Below, piece after piece: positions 53,909 through 64,000 of a stretch of 64,000 bases of DNA. The DNA lies in the NCBI GenBank assembly GCA_016648135.1, contig JADDOH010002253.1:58501-122500 (forward strand), written 5' to 3'. The position numbers were made by a program, and so were the translations under genes. The notes under the pieces are model-generated. The model was not told the DNA's origin. It saw nothing but the letters and a program-made list of their open reading frames with translations, and made no database searches. The stretch's first letter is position 1. Every line of letters begins with the position of its first letter. The stretch is from Agrypnia vestita (lineage: Eukaryota; Arthropoda; Insecta; Trichoptera; Phryganeidae).

Positions 53909-55113
53909 TTTTAGGGGTCGCTACCGCTGACCAAAGTTTCAGAAATATATAATTAAATTTGTTTTTATCATTAAATAATTTTTTTAACAATAATTTAAGA
54001 TTTTTAATAAATAATTTCTATCTTTAATTATTAAAAAAAACAAATAATGACACTAATATAATCATTAAAATAGCTTGTACTCAATCGATTTACTTGCTGC
54101 GTAGAGGGGGGGAGGGGTATAAAAAAAATTGGACCCCCTGGGCTTCTGGCAACATTCAGATTGTTAATCTATAGGCTTTTCTGAACTAGAATCAATTGTC
54201 AGAATGCGGTCCTCATATTTTGCATACTCAAGTACCTCTGACGCCTGGACTAATATGCGTTGTTTAGGGCAATGCCTGCAACGCCCAAGACCAAACACGT
54301 CACTCCATGCACCATCAATAAGCCGAAGATAGGTTGAACACAGCCCTCTCCCGGTATTTTAAACAATAGGAAACGTGTTAGTATCGCAACTAGAGTTTTC
54401 GAGAAATAACGTACCTTTTGTGTTTTGACTGAATTTATGATCGTGTTTTATAATGACGTTTATAAGTGAAGTGCGTTAAACAAAAACTCGAAAAATGACA
54501 CATTTTTGGCATCTGTCTGAAGTTGTTGCATTTGCATACTTCGATGATGATGTTTCCTTGGAAACAACAGAGGATGGTCACTGCCCTCGAAAATCAAGAA
54601 TTGGAAGATTCTCCAAAGCGGGAAACTCTCAAAAAGGCTTTCCCTGTGGTTAAATACTTTTGTTACAAATGATGCATTGAATTTTTTCAACACAATCACC
54701 GTTTCGCGTAATTTTTTGACGAAAGATGTTAGGACATGGAAGGATGATAATGACTACAATAAAGCTAGGACTTTTGTAGATTCTTAAAAAGTTGTGAATG
54801 ATATGGCAGAGAAAGAAGCAGTGTTCGTGGAAGTCATCGGTGATGTGAAGACAACCGTCTTTTCTTCACCAATGAAGATCAGAAGCAATTCAACTCATGG
54901 CGGTTAAAGATTATTGACGAAAATTTCCTGACTCAAAAAAGTGCACGTTCACATCATCTTAAATAATTATTATCCCTTTTCATTATTTTTATCTTTAAAA
55001 TATTTCATATAATTATTTCATTTACCTAAGGTTTAAATAAATTTTTCTAGAATTTCCAACGCATATTTTTTAGTTAAATCCTACACTTTCGCAGCTGGTA
55101 GCGACCCCTAAAA
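53909..55113 (+). mobile_element. 1.2-kb TIR DNA transposon
   Basis: TTTTAGGGGTCGCTACC at 53909 and its exact reverse complement at the right end (GGTAGCGACCCCTAAAA, ending 55113) bound the element, with GCTG and AAAGT similarity continuing inward. It contains a broken plus-strand ORF at 54480-54965. Flanks (AAATTAA, GTCCTAA) show no clear TSD, so the superfamily is undecided. Confidence 0.75.
54480..54965 (+). pseudogene. Broken ORF of a recurrent insect transposon family
   Basis: In shifting plus frames: EVVAFAYFDDDVSLETTEDG (54516), NTFVTNDALNFFNTI, NFLTKDVRTWKDDNDYNKAR (about 54705-54765), VNDMAEKEAVF (54793) and finally FFTNEDQKQFNSWRLKII. The order "W..D.dY.kA..fV.SLkvVND.AE..V...e / E.Q.QF" resembles uncharacterised multi-copy insect proteins from mobile elements. 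This is recalled by pattern, not by search. At least two frameshifts and a stop kill it. It lies between matched TIRs, so it is probably the element's own protein. Confidence 0.55.
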
Positions 55114-55590
55114 GTCCTAAAAAATCTGAAAAAAATTATGTCTACTTGTTAGACATACGAAACTGTGGGCATAGAATTTTTTTTAAATTTACTACATTTG
55201 TGAAGCACCCTAATGACATGTTTATTGAGTCATCCTATCAATTAGAAATCGATTCTTCCGCATTCTATCCCCAGCTAAAGATTCACTTTGTTCTCGGAAT
55301 GGATTAACCCGTTGACGTTGTCAAATTCCGAAATATTAAAGTTAGGCAAATAGCAACGGTAGATATACATAATATAAAAAATGGCACTTATTTCACATAG
55401 ATAAATTGAAAACAAACTAATTGCGAAAAATCCTCTTCATACTCTAATGTTGAATATGGTTATTTTGAATTATTATTAATGAGAAAATATACATACGAGA
55501 TAAAGTACATTCTCACTATGAGAGCCTTATTTTTTTTGTTTATTAATAAATATTATATTAATTTCATTTTATTTCTAAAGTAATCAGCAC
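55114..55590. other. AT-rich noncoding stretch
   Basis: No repeats or frames of note. Confidence 0.5.
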
Positions 55591-55599
55591 CAATTGTGA

Positions 55600-57000
55600 C
55601 GTATTTATATTTGCGTGGCGTCACAAGACAGAGATGAACTAATTGGCACTTTTTTGCGCCGAATCGACAATAATAATTATAAAATTTGTCGCGATTGTAA
55701 AAAATGGTCGCGTAGCGAGCCCTGGTGAATTGTTGCTAAATCGTTGTTCAAAAATGTGAAGCATTCTTATGAAAGTCACCGCTCGCGCGACATCAGAGGC
55801 GACACGCGGTGCTCAGGAAGAAGCGGCCGCTGTCAGCGCTGTTACATTTGTCAGCCCGAAGGAGTGATCCCTTTAAAAAAGGAACGAAAACAAAATTTGA
55901 AAAAGGAACAAAACAAAAAAGTGGAGGGGCGCGCGTCGTGGAACGCGGTTTCATTAGAATTCCTCCGCGGCCGGCGGGGGGCGGCTGATTGGTAATAACG
56001 GCCAGATTGCGGCGGACAAAAACTCCCCACAACCGGCCTGCCCTAGTTAAAAGGGTGAAGGATCGCGTCCGTCTCCTTAGCGACGCGTTGTTTTAAATAT
56101 TCCTCATTGAAGTATCGCGATTTTCTTCTTCTTTTAACACCCATTGTATTTCAGATTTTACGGCCCGTCTGGAAGTCGGGCGAAGCTGGCGCTAGGAATT
56201 GTTCCGACGTAAAATGCAGTTGCCGAATGTTTTCTCAAATATGAACGTTCACGCGTGTAGTTCTTCCTTTTTACGCGTATCGGTCGAAACTTTGATTTAT
56301 AATTTTTCTCACTTTTTCTCGGTGGAGATGAAGTTTTATCCAGAAGTCAGGGTGGAGGCTGCGCGGCGTCCTCCGTATCAGTGTCAACGTACCTCGAGCC
56401 GGTCCCCGCGGCGGCCAGCGCGGGCGAGTCGGCGACACCACCGAATAAAAATAACGATTCGTATATATCGGTAAAGCTGATCGCGGGCAAGGGCGTATTA
56501 TTTTTTACGATATAGCGGAATTATTTTATCCGCCAATATTTTAATCGGTCATCATTTTGGAGATCGGACCTCGGGGGCGAGCGGTCGCGTCCCGAAGGGG
56601 GAATAATAATCCGTGAAGGCCCATACGGATTCATTAGACAGTCGACGCGAGTTTAAAGGATTTTTGTAAAAAAAACACCCGTATCCTAACAGAGAGTGTT
56701 GGCATTTTCGGAGGCTTTATCCTCGGTGGCTCGTTTTGTGGGGTGGCCATCCGTGCTGTGGAAACGCGTGCGCGGTCTGGAGCTTCGATAAAGTTTGGCT
56801 CGCTACCGCTGCGCGAGTTGTCTCTAGTATCGAGCTTTCTCGGACTTGCCGGGCCGCTTTTGGCCAGTCCGGTGCCTCCAGCGAAGCCTTCTGGTGCTCG
56901 AGCAGGCGGCGCGTGTCCAGTGCGGTCGAGTCCTGAGCCGATGTGATTCGCGAGGATCGGAATGCCAAAATCTAATATGTGCTCAAACAACTGATACCCG
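55600..57000. promoter_or_regulatory. GC/CpG-rich, repeat-poor block, probable host promoter region
   Basis: The longest stretch with raised GC and CpG (for example the GCGGCCGGCGGGGGG block near 55970, and 56340-56440, 56735-56960). No element seen elsewhere in the window intrudes. CCAAT-like CTGATTGGTAA (about 55984) is present. Overlapping frames on both strands (56634-57026 minus, 130 codons; 55744-56474 plus) are best explained by low stop density in GC-rich DNA, and none shows a domain. Such islands mark promoters of broadly used or developmental genes, but no adjacent coding exon could be shown. Confidence 0.4.
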
Positions 57001-57379
57001 CGCTTCGATAATATTACAATTCGCACGAGCTTACGTAAAAATATATAAACAATTGCCGTAATAGTGCATGGATGCTTTAAAAATAATTGACTAATCGCGT
57101 GTCATTTTTCGCGCAAAGTGAAATTATAAATTGGTTAAATTCAATAATAAATAATTTCCAGCGTTTGTTATTGTTACGCTTGAATGTCTTTGTTGCATCG
57201 ATAAATCGCGCGTGATTTTTTCTGTTATCTAGACTGCAGTAAACAAAAATACAATTTTATTATTTTACAGTGTTATTATTATCATCGTCTATCATCATTC
57301 TAAATATATCAATATTTTTCTGTCGTGATATTGTTAAAAAAAAACTAAATACTTTGCTCATTTTTGGTGCACTTCAAAT

Positions 57380-57702
57380 AAAGTGAATGTTGTCTAAGTG
57401 TTATGACTGTTAACACATTGACATTTTTATCGGGAAGAGACAACAATAGTACTACCTGAGTATAATAGTTTTTGTGACAGTGCACGTGTTAGTTCTCCCC
57501 ACCACGTGTGAGAAGGTGTCTACCTGTACTGTTTCATCTCAGTGAGTAAATGTTGAATCACCTAAGGAATGCTGTGTGTCTGTTTGAAGCGTGATGTCGA
57601 GTTGGCCAACACCTGAACAGTGCCATTCTATAATGCTCTACGTGACCACGACGGTGTTTGTAATGCTAGATTGAATGTTCGACTATCATTTTTCTTCCAA
57701 AG
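57380..57702 (+). other. Possible noncoding first exon with splice donor
   Basis: Repeat-free, mixed-composition sequence downstream of the GC island. It contains several short upstream-type ATG frames and ends TTCCAAAG|GTATAT, a plausible donor. No coding start with a sustained frame follows, so it would be 5'UTR of a gene extending right. Tentative. Confidence 0.25.
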
Positions 57703-58847
57703 GTATATATTAATATTTTGAGTGAAACAAATCTTTTTTGGGTTAGTAACATACAATGAATGAGGAATTAGGATGATAGGCAAAATAATATTTTTAAAAG
57801 ACTTAAAATAATTTTAAATCTTGGTTAAAAGTCACACAGTAGTAGGCATGTGTTTATATATTATAAATACATTAGATACATATATCTGTTTGTTTACCTA
57901 CACCCACATTTTGATTATATATGGATATGTTGATAATATTTGTCTAAATAACATAAAAATATTCATTTTTATTTGTTGCATCCAACAGGAGATCAGTCAG
58001 AGAGGTTAGAATGCAAACGCCCATTATGCCCAATTGCATTAATAAACCCAATCTATCAAAGTGTGATTTTTTCTCCAACTTTAAAAATACGAAATGACTA
58101 AATAAACTAAAGATTGTCCCTTGTATCAATATGGAATGGCGGCCTTTGCTTGCCGGGCCCCTCTGGCCTCCTCCACAATGTACCAAAACACGACGGAGCG
58201 GGTTTATAGCATTGCCATTGGCGGCGCGGTTGAAACCACAGCCGTCAGTACAATTATTTTAGGTCTTAAAAAGTTATGTTTATTGAATACAGGCCTGCGG
58301 ACCTGCATCCTGCACTTCTCTCTAGATTTTCCCAGATAAAAGCTCCGTCCAAGGTGACGGTATTGATTCATATCATTCATATAAACATATGATTCGCAAC
58401 TTCAAAACGAGCAATTTTTTAAAAGTGATCCTTTTCTTGTGCGGTTAAAATGAATTTTGATCGTCAATAGACGTGTTTATCTTATGTATATTTTAGAACT
58501 TGTTTATATATACGCGCGGTTCACATATTATATTATTCATGCTCTGTCTGGCGAGGTGAAATGTTCTAAAGGCACAGCGAAGGGCTTACAAGGGGTGTCT
58601 TTTCATTGCGGATAACATAAGCCTACTGTATGCATAATTAGGCGATATATCAGAGAATTATTCACGCAATGGTTTAGTTTGTTAATATGCGTATGAATAT
58701 GTAATATTTTAATGACATTTTTTTGTACGAAGCGCATTTAAACATAGTCGATTCTACGTTTTGTGGAATTGACTACATTTGAAGTGAGCAGTATGAAAGA
58801 ATTTGCGCACAAAACTAATAATAAAACATTTTTACTTTCATATTTTA
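57703..58847. other. Noncoding region
   Basis: 58130-58240 is GC-richer (GGCGGCGCGGTTGAAACCAC). 58560-58720 is mixed. No repeats from the window were found here, consistent with intron or regulatory DNA of a host gene. Confidence 0.35.
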
Positions 58848-59137
58848 CTAGCCGTGCATTCGTGAAAAATCACGGGACATAATAATTGCAGGATTTTAAA
58901 GCTGAAAATTCATTAATAGAAAACAATAACATTTTTTAATAATTAACTTTATTATTTGCTTAAACCTACAACTAAATATAATAAAATAATAATAAAAGAC
59001 CATGTAGTTACGTGGGCGACCCTTGCGTGTTGCCTGAGCCGTATAATTATCTAAAGTTGTAATTCTAGCGTAGTTCCAGCAAGTTACGAACGTTATAGAC
59101 AGACAGACAGATAACGAAATTATTGTTTTCAAATAAA
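58848..59137 (-). mobile_element. Helitron-like element
   Basis: The minus strand starts AATAATTTCGTTATCTGTCT and (CTGT)n, then ATAACGTTCGTAAC, and ends CGTGATTTTTCACGAATG and CACGGCTAG|T. CGTGA/TCACG forms the hairpin expected just before a Helitron 3' end. The internal CAACACGCAAGGGTCG recurs at 42490. Confidence 0.65.
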
Positions 59138-59849
59138 CTAGATTTGTAGAGACAGTATTGTAGAGACGATGAACGATCTATCTCAGGAAGATGATGTGTG
59201 CAATGGTCAGTTGTGTGAGTAATATTTCAGGAGTAATGCAGATTTTACAATGAGACTTATTGTAAAATCTGCAACTTGTTCAGCTAAAAGTTTTTTCAGA
59301 ATTAGTGGATAAGAACGATTGACATTTCATTCATTTGTCTGTACACTTAGTATATAGACAAATGGAATCTAAGTTTCGCGTTTATTTTTGATTTACGGTG
59401 ATCTCATGACATGAGATATAATAAGTAATAAATAATTTCCGCTGTCTAAAATATACGTATTCAGTTATTATTATCCGAAATTATCCGTTTATTTTAATTA
59501 TAAATTATAAATTATAAATTATCCGAAAAATTACCCGGAAAACAAACGATTATCTCTGCCAAAAAATTGTCAAAAAATATATAAAAAAATTAAAAGATAA
59601 ACTAAAAATGATAATAATACATTAAATACCGCCCGCTTGCCCTAGAAATAAACTTTGATTCTAAGCAGATACAAATTACAAATTGTAAAGTCGTAATCGG
59701 TCGGCAATCCAGGTTGCAAGTTACAATTTCCCAGGTTATTGTGTAAAATATAAAAAAATTATGCATTTTAAATCATCCAAATATAATAATGTCTGCCGGT
59801 CCGTAACCTGTTGGAATGACGCTGGAATTGCCATTTTAGGTAATTAGAG
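59138..59849. other. Noncoding stretch with a perfect hairpin
   Basis: GCAGATTTTACAAT (59238-59251) and ATTGTAAAATCTGC (59259-59272) form a 14-bp perfect stem with a 7-nt loop. ATTATAAATT is repeated around 59500-59520. Nothing else. Confidence 0.5.
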
Positions 59850-61060
59850 AGTGACACGCAATCAGCGCGGGCTCAGGCAACAGACAAGCAGACGCTACGA
59901 GTTAAAAGAAAGGGAGTAAAAAGTAACCCATAAAAACCAAGTTTTTATTATACTCCCTTTCTCATTTACTACTGGAAACTGGTTTGGCGCTTAACCTACG
60001 CGTTGGGCTTCGGTCGAGCGACGCTACGAAAGGGAGTAATAAAAAATTTCCAAAAATCCAAAATTATACTATAATCAGTTTCCGTGCCTACCAGACGCGT
60101 TGAAATATTTTCGTACAACTTAGTAAGTTGTATGAAAAAACCATTAAAAATTTGAAAAATCCAAATATATATTTTTTTTCTAACGAAAATTTGATAGATC
60201 TTCTTGATCATCGCCACAAGTCTGCTTGCAAAGTTTCAGCTCCATTGGATCACGGAAAAAGGGATAAAAATCGATCCAAAGTTTTTTCGTCAAGCAACCA
60301 AACAAGCAGACGCCACGAGTTAAAAGAAAGGAAGTAAAAAGTAACCCATAAAAACCAAGTTTTTACAATACTCCCTTTCTCATTTTCGGGTTTCGCGTCT
60401 ATCATATGCGTTGAAATATACATACAACTTGTATGAAAAAAACATTAAAAATTTGAAAAATCCATATTAAATTCTTATAAATAAAATTCCATATAAAAAT
60501 CCAAAAATTATACTATAATTATTAATTTTTTTTAAAGAAAATTTGATAGATCTTCTTGATCATCGCCACGAGTCTGCTTGCAAAGTTTCAGCTCGATTGG
60601 ATCATGGAAAAAGGGATAAAAATCGATCCAAAGTTTTTTCGTCAAGCAACCAAACAAGCAGACGCCACGAGTTAAAAGAAAGGAAGTAAAAAGTAACCCA
60701 TAAAAACCAAGTTTTTACAATACTCCCTTTCTCATTTTCGGGTTTCGCGTCTATCATATGCGTTGAAATATACATACAACTTGTATGAAAAAAACATTAA
60801 AAATTTGAAAAATCCATATTAAATTCGTATATATATAAAATAAAATTCCATATAAAAATCCAAAAATTATACTATAATTATTAATTTTTTTTAAAGAAAA
60901 TTTGATAGATCTTCTTGATCGTCGCAACGAATCTGCATGCAAAGTTTCAGCTCGATTGGATCACGGGAAAATGGTTAAAAATCGATCCAAAGTTTTTTCG
61001 ACGGCAAGCCGGCAAGCAAACAAGCAGACGCCACGAGTTAATATAAAGGGAGTAAAAATA
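59850..61060 (+). repeat. Tandem array of 352-418-bp units
   Basis: The word ACAAGCAGACGC(C/T)ACGAG marks unit boundaries at about 59883, 60301, 60653 and 61019, so units are 418, 352 and 366 bp. Each has AAAGTAACCCATAAAAACCA, ATACTCCCTTTCTCATTT, GATAGATCTTCTTGATC, GTTTCAGCTC.ATTGGATCA and AAAAATCGATCCAAAG. The two central units are nearly identical. The first unit contains an extra segment with its own CGAAAGGGAGTAATAAA. Short frames within units are shadows. A diverged inverted copy lies at 34783-35345. Confidence 0.88.
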
Positions 61061-63009
61061 AATAATTTTCTATTTATGAATTTTCAGATTCAAATTGCTG
61101 CAATTATTATATCTCGTGATTTTTCATGGGTGTGCCTGTACATACATAGGCATTTCTAATCCAATTGCAATGTAATTTTTTTTACTAGCACAGTTAGCGC
61201 GGCCTCGGATAATCGAATAACTGTAAATCAATACTGTATTAGGCGCATTATGGCAATGTCTCCTTGCGACTTTCATAAAATCGGCGACAATTTACATTCG
61301 CGTTGATATTTTTAAATAACCATTTGCGTAAATAAATGACCGTAACACTTTCAGGGTTAAGTCGGGCACGAATAAAAAGTAAGGTTTACGATTTGTGAAC
61401 CGACATGTCTTAAAAGATAACGCGCTGACAATAGCCGGCCGTAAATTATCCTAAAGATAAAGGATAAATATGCAGGTATACCGGTGTTATTGTATAGCTG
61501 GCGGAAAGGTGGGTTTACACTGTATAGAACAAACAGCAGGCAGGTTGCTAATATGTCGTTGAAAATATCAGGCGTAACAATAAAAACAATTATAAATATA
61601 TTAGAAATGAAATAAGTTCTATGTACCTAATTATAATTAGTATCTATTATGTTCTCTTCAGAAATAATAACTGAAAATTACCTTTAAAAACATATTTTTC
61701 GTGTAGGTACCTACTTCATTTGTAAAATATAAAATGGAAACTAATAGGTTTGCTTAGTGCTATTGCTTTAGCTTTTAGCTAGCTTTATTTGGTTAGCTAC
61801 TTCATTTGTAAAATATAAAATGAAAACTAATAGTAGAAATATCTGCTTCAATGTAACTAATATAATGTATGAAGATGGATTTATTTTACTCTATTTTAAG
61901 AGTATATTTTTGTTTCATTAGTACATATGTATATTGTATTATACAATAGCATGGTAATAGTATAATAGCGTTTATAATGGTACTAGTATTGGGCCATGCA
62001 TTACCCGTACAGAGGCAAATATTTTAAACTTTTTATACATAGATACCAGGCGCCTGCAATCAGTACTTGAGTTTTAATAAAACATGTTTGGGAAAAGATC
62101 GAAATTTAATATTTTTCCGACTAATATATAATATTTCAAATGCAATATAATACTATGATAATAATTATTGTGATTTCAATTTTACGAAATACTTAAATAT
62201 GAAGTTTATTTCGTAGAAATTCTAACTCAGCACAGCTTATTTCAAAGTATTATACCTATTGTCATCAAGCTGCGGCTAAAGGTACTGATACACATGCTAG
62301 TTTTGAGCATACTCCAACAACTATACACACGTGATCGTTATTAGTATTATAAATATATATTGATGTAAGATAAACTTCCTCTGTGTTGTTTTAAATCATT
62401 TCGGGGTATTCTAGAATGTAAATATGGTGGAATATTTGTATAATAAAATTAATAACACACTAATAGATCTTATGTAATATCCGTTTGTCCGTCCGCCCGT
62501 GTCGCATTGGACATACTGTCTTGCATGGCAACATAATATACAACTATCAAAATAATAAACATAGAACAGTCCATACCAAAAATTAACGAATTCAGTACCC
62601 AAATAAATAATTGACTTTGTTACTTTATAGTATCAAAGTGTGCTATTCTCGGCACAAAAAATTCAGGTATTTCACCTTTGTATTTTCATCGAATTCAAAA
62701 TACACAAGGTTATAAAAATTATCATTACTGACTAATTATTGTTTCTAGAATAATAATAATGTTTAATCCTTCGACTAAAATAAAACTAGTTGTTGACAAA
62801 TTCATTAATCTGAAATTACAAACATAATAATTTGAAATTAAGTTAATATTAAATGAACGTTAAGTTTCGAAGCTGACATTTTTAGGTTAGAATATATGCA
62901 AGTTCATCTTTTTTAAATATGTCATTGTTTAAATCTAATATTTAATTTAACTTTAACCTAAAAAGAACTGAAAACAAATAACTCGAGAAATTATTAACTA
63001 TCTAACCAA
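61061..63009. other. Noncoding region; 61180-61510 repeat-poor
   Basis: 61180-61510 is mixed in composition with TTAC/TAAT and CGAATAACTG words and no repeat similarity, and is a candidate host regulatory element. 61703-61833 holds an 88-bp direct repeat (CTACTTCATTTGTAAAATAT at 61709 and 61797). A terminus of the TTAA MITE family lies at 62275-62330. 62465-62530 has CCGTCCGCCCGTGTCGC, similar to Helitron-like starts. Confidence 0.4.
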
Positions 63010-63370
63010 CTTATTGCTACGCTGTTTCCCCGCAAGGGTAAGCAGAGAGGATAGAACGCCAAACTATTTTGTCTTGGTACACTACAATTGCCTCGTCCGC
63101 TTTCATACATTTTCTCACCCACACTCTTGGTTTGTTACAGCTTTTACCAGAGTCGTCTTCCAATATTGGGTTGATCTCCAGTTTTTTCATAGACGCCCTT
63201 TCTTCCTGTTTCCTTCCACGTTGTATATTTCTTTACCATCCTTTCTTCGCTCATATGTTCCACATAAACAAACTATTTTTGCAACACTTTCTTTATTTTA
63301 TCAACAACACTATATTCGCTCCTGACTTGTTCGTTATTCGCCTAAACAATTTTCGATTTGCGACTGCATT
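63010..63370. repeat. Second copy of the GTTTCCCCGCA(A/G)GGGTA repeat
   Basis: Aligns with 27967-28200 from CGCTGTTTCCCCGCAAGGGT through GGATAGAACGCC, TTTCATACATTTTCTC and CGCCCTTTCTTCCTGTT, but is longer on the right. Two overlapping frames of about 104 codons are Phe/Ser/His-rich shadows. Confidence 0.65.
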
Positions 63371-63473
63371 TCCATTTAAAAAATGAATAATGTGGACTAA
63401 AATAATATTATTTTATTTATATACGTTAAATTTCATTGATAGTATACAAAATCGATTATAGGTGATTTTAGTT

Positions 63474-63962
63474 TAATTAAGATAAATTATAGATGTCTCA
63501 CAGAGACGAAGCTGTTTATATGAGAAAAATGTATGGAATTTTTTGAACGGTGGGTCAGGGCTTAAAACCTGTATGAGCTGGCTTAAGTGATCACTCTACA
63601 CATTGCAACATTCACCAATATCATCGTAAGAACATCCACACATAAAATTTTTAAAAGTTGGTTCCATATATATGTTCCAAATAGGAATCATCCGTATATT
63701 TCAAGGGGCTACGTTAGAGACATCTGTAGTCTCATCTCACGAAACAGAATACATAGATTTCGCAGCTGGTAATGATACTTCTATATTTTTAATGTGCAAC
63801 ATTCTTTTTAATGTAATGAATTATTTAATATATAAACTAGAATACGCCTGATAATCAATTTTAACTCTTTTTATAGACCCAATGTATTTGAATGTATGTT
63901 CTGAGAACACAATTACTGGATTTGTTCAATGCGGGATTATTTTACTCTATTAACTAACATAC
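63474..63962 (+). repeat. Dispersed AAGTGATCAC repeat, plus-strand copy
   Basis: Begins ATTAAGATAAATTATAGATG and CTCACAGAGACGAAGCTGT, includes GGCTTAAGTGATCACTCTAC, CGTAAGAACATCCACACATA, an extra insertion relative to 44694-45196 (GGGGCTACGTTAGAG), and ends with TGTTCTGAGAACACAATTAC and GCGGGATTATT. No coding capacity. Confidence 0.75.
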
Positions 63963-64000
63963 TAAGAAATGGCTAAAAATTATACATTTTAATGAGTGTT

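Noticed and set aside
56634..57026. 130-codon minus ORF in the GC-rich block
   Set aside because: At least three frames are open over the same bases on both strands, as expected for GC-rich DNA; no motif.
59850..61060. CRISPR-like array
   Set aside because: Units are 350 bp or more without short constant repeats and unique spacers; eukaryotic tandem repeat.
59996..61159. Several 60-85-codon ORFs
   Set aside because: Same frames repeated in each unit of a tandem array and also in the inverted copy at 34.8 kb; composition fits noncoding repeat.
63014..63386. Two overlapping ORFs of about 104 codons
   Set aside because: Both lie in a dispersed repeat whose other copy (27967) does not keep the frame.

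Overview
The window reads as nuclear DNA from an insect, most probably a moth or butterfly. It is strongly AT-rich, has no dense ORFs or operons, and is packed with decayed transposable elements: non-LTR retrotransposon tails, Penelope-like elements with GIY-YIG domains, hAT and PIF/Harbinger-type MITEs, Helitron-like elements ending in CTAG|T, a tRNA-derived SINE family and solo LTRs. Short CCTAA/TTAGG runs, recurrent TACCTAC/GTAGGTA words and element types common in Lepidoptera support that assignment. This is inference from sequence character, since no database was searched.

Layout. 1-4.5 kb: AT-rich DNA, a Penelope-like remnant (about 1.34-1.96 kb) and a possible coding exon for a type II membrane protein (3231-3512, minus). 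4.5-8.5 kb: an isolated GC-rich block, a solo LTR and Helitron-associated minisatellite. 8.5-12.1 kb: one nearly full-length but broken LINE, interrupted by a 183-bp near-perfect inverted-repeat MITE and by a SINE. 13.8-18 kb: LINE debris, microsatellites and a TATA-type promoter. 18.2-21.3 kb: two hAT-type elements sharing one terminus, one with an exact 8-bp target duplication. 21.4-25.9 kb: a second LINE, a 1.07-kb TIR transposon with an unrecognised ORF, and a Penelope-like element with a GIY-YIG domain and a hammerhead-like motif. 28-35 kb: composite Helitrons with minisatellite, LINE tails, a 660-bp foldback and a 288-bp inverted-repeat MITE. 35-45 kb: tandem duplication, second solo LTR, many minus-strand LINE 3' fragments and a cysteine-containing secreted-type exon candidate (about 40.0-40.35 kb, minus). 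47-55 kb: SINE copies, a TTAA-flanked MITE full of GCATGC words, and a 1.2-kb TIR transposon carrying a broken ORF of a recurrent insect family. 55.6-57.7 kb: the largest GC-rich, repeat-poor block, probably a host promoter/5'UTR. 58.8-64 kb: Helitron, a 352-366-bp tandem array and two dispersed repeats.

No intact host gene could be demonstrated. The most informative signals are comparative ones inside the window: two Penelope-like remnants with the same hammerhead-like layout, two related solo LTRs, two hATs with the same terminus, at least five copies of one SINE, and several foldbacks. Two TIR transposons carry ORFs I cannot assign to a named superfamily.
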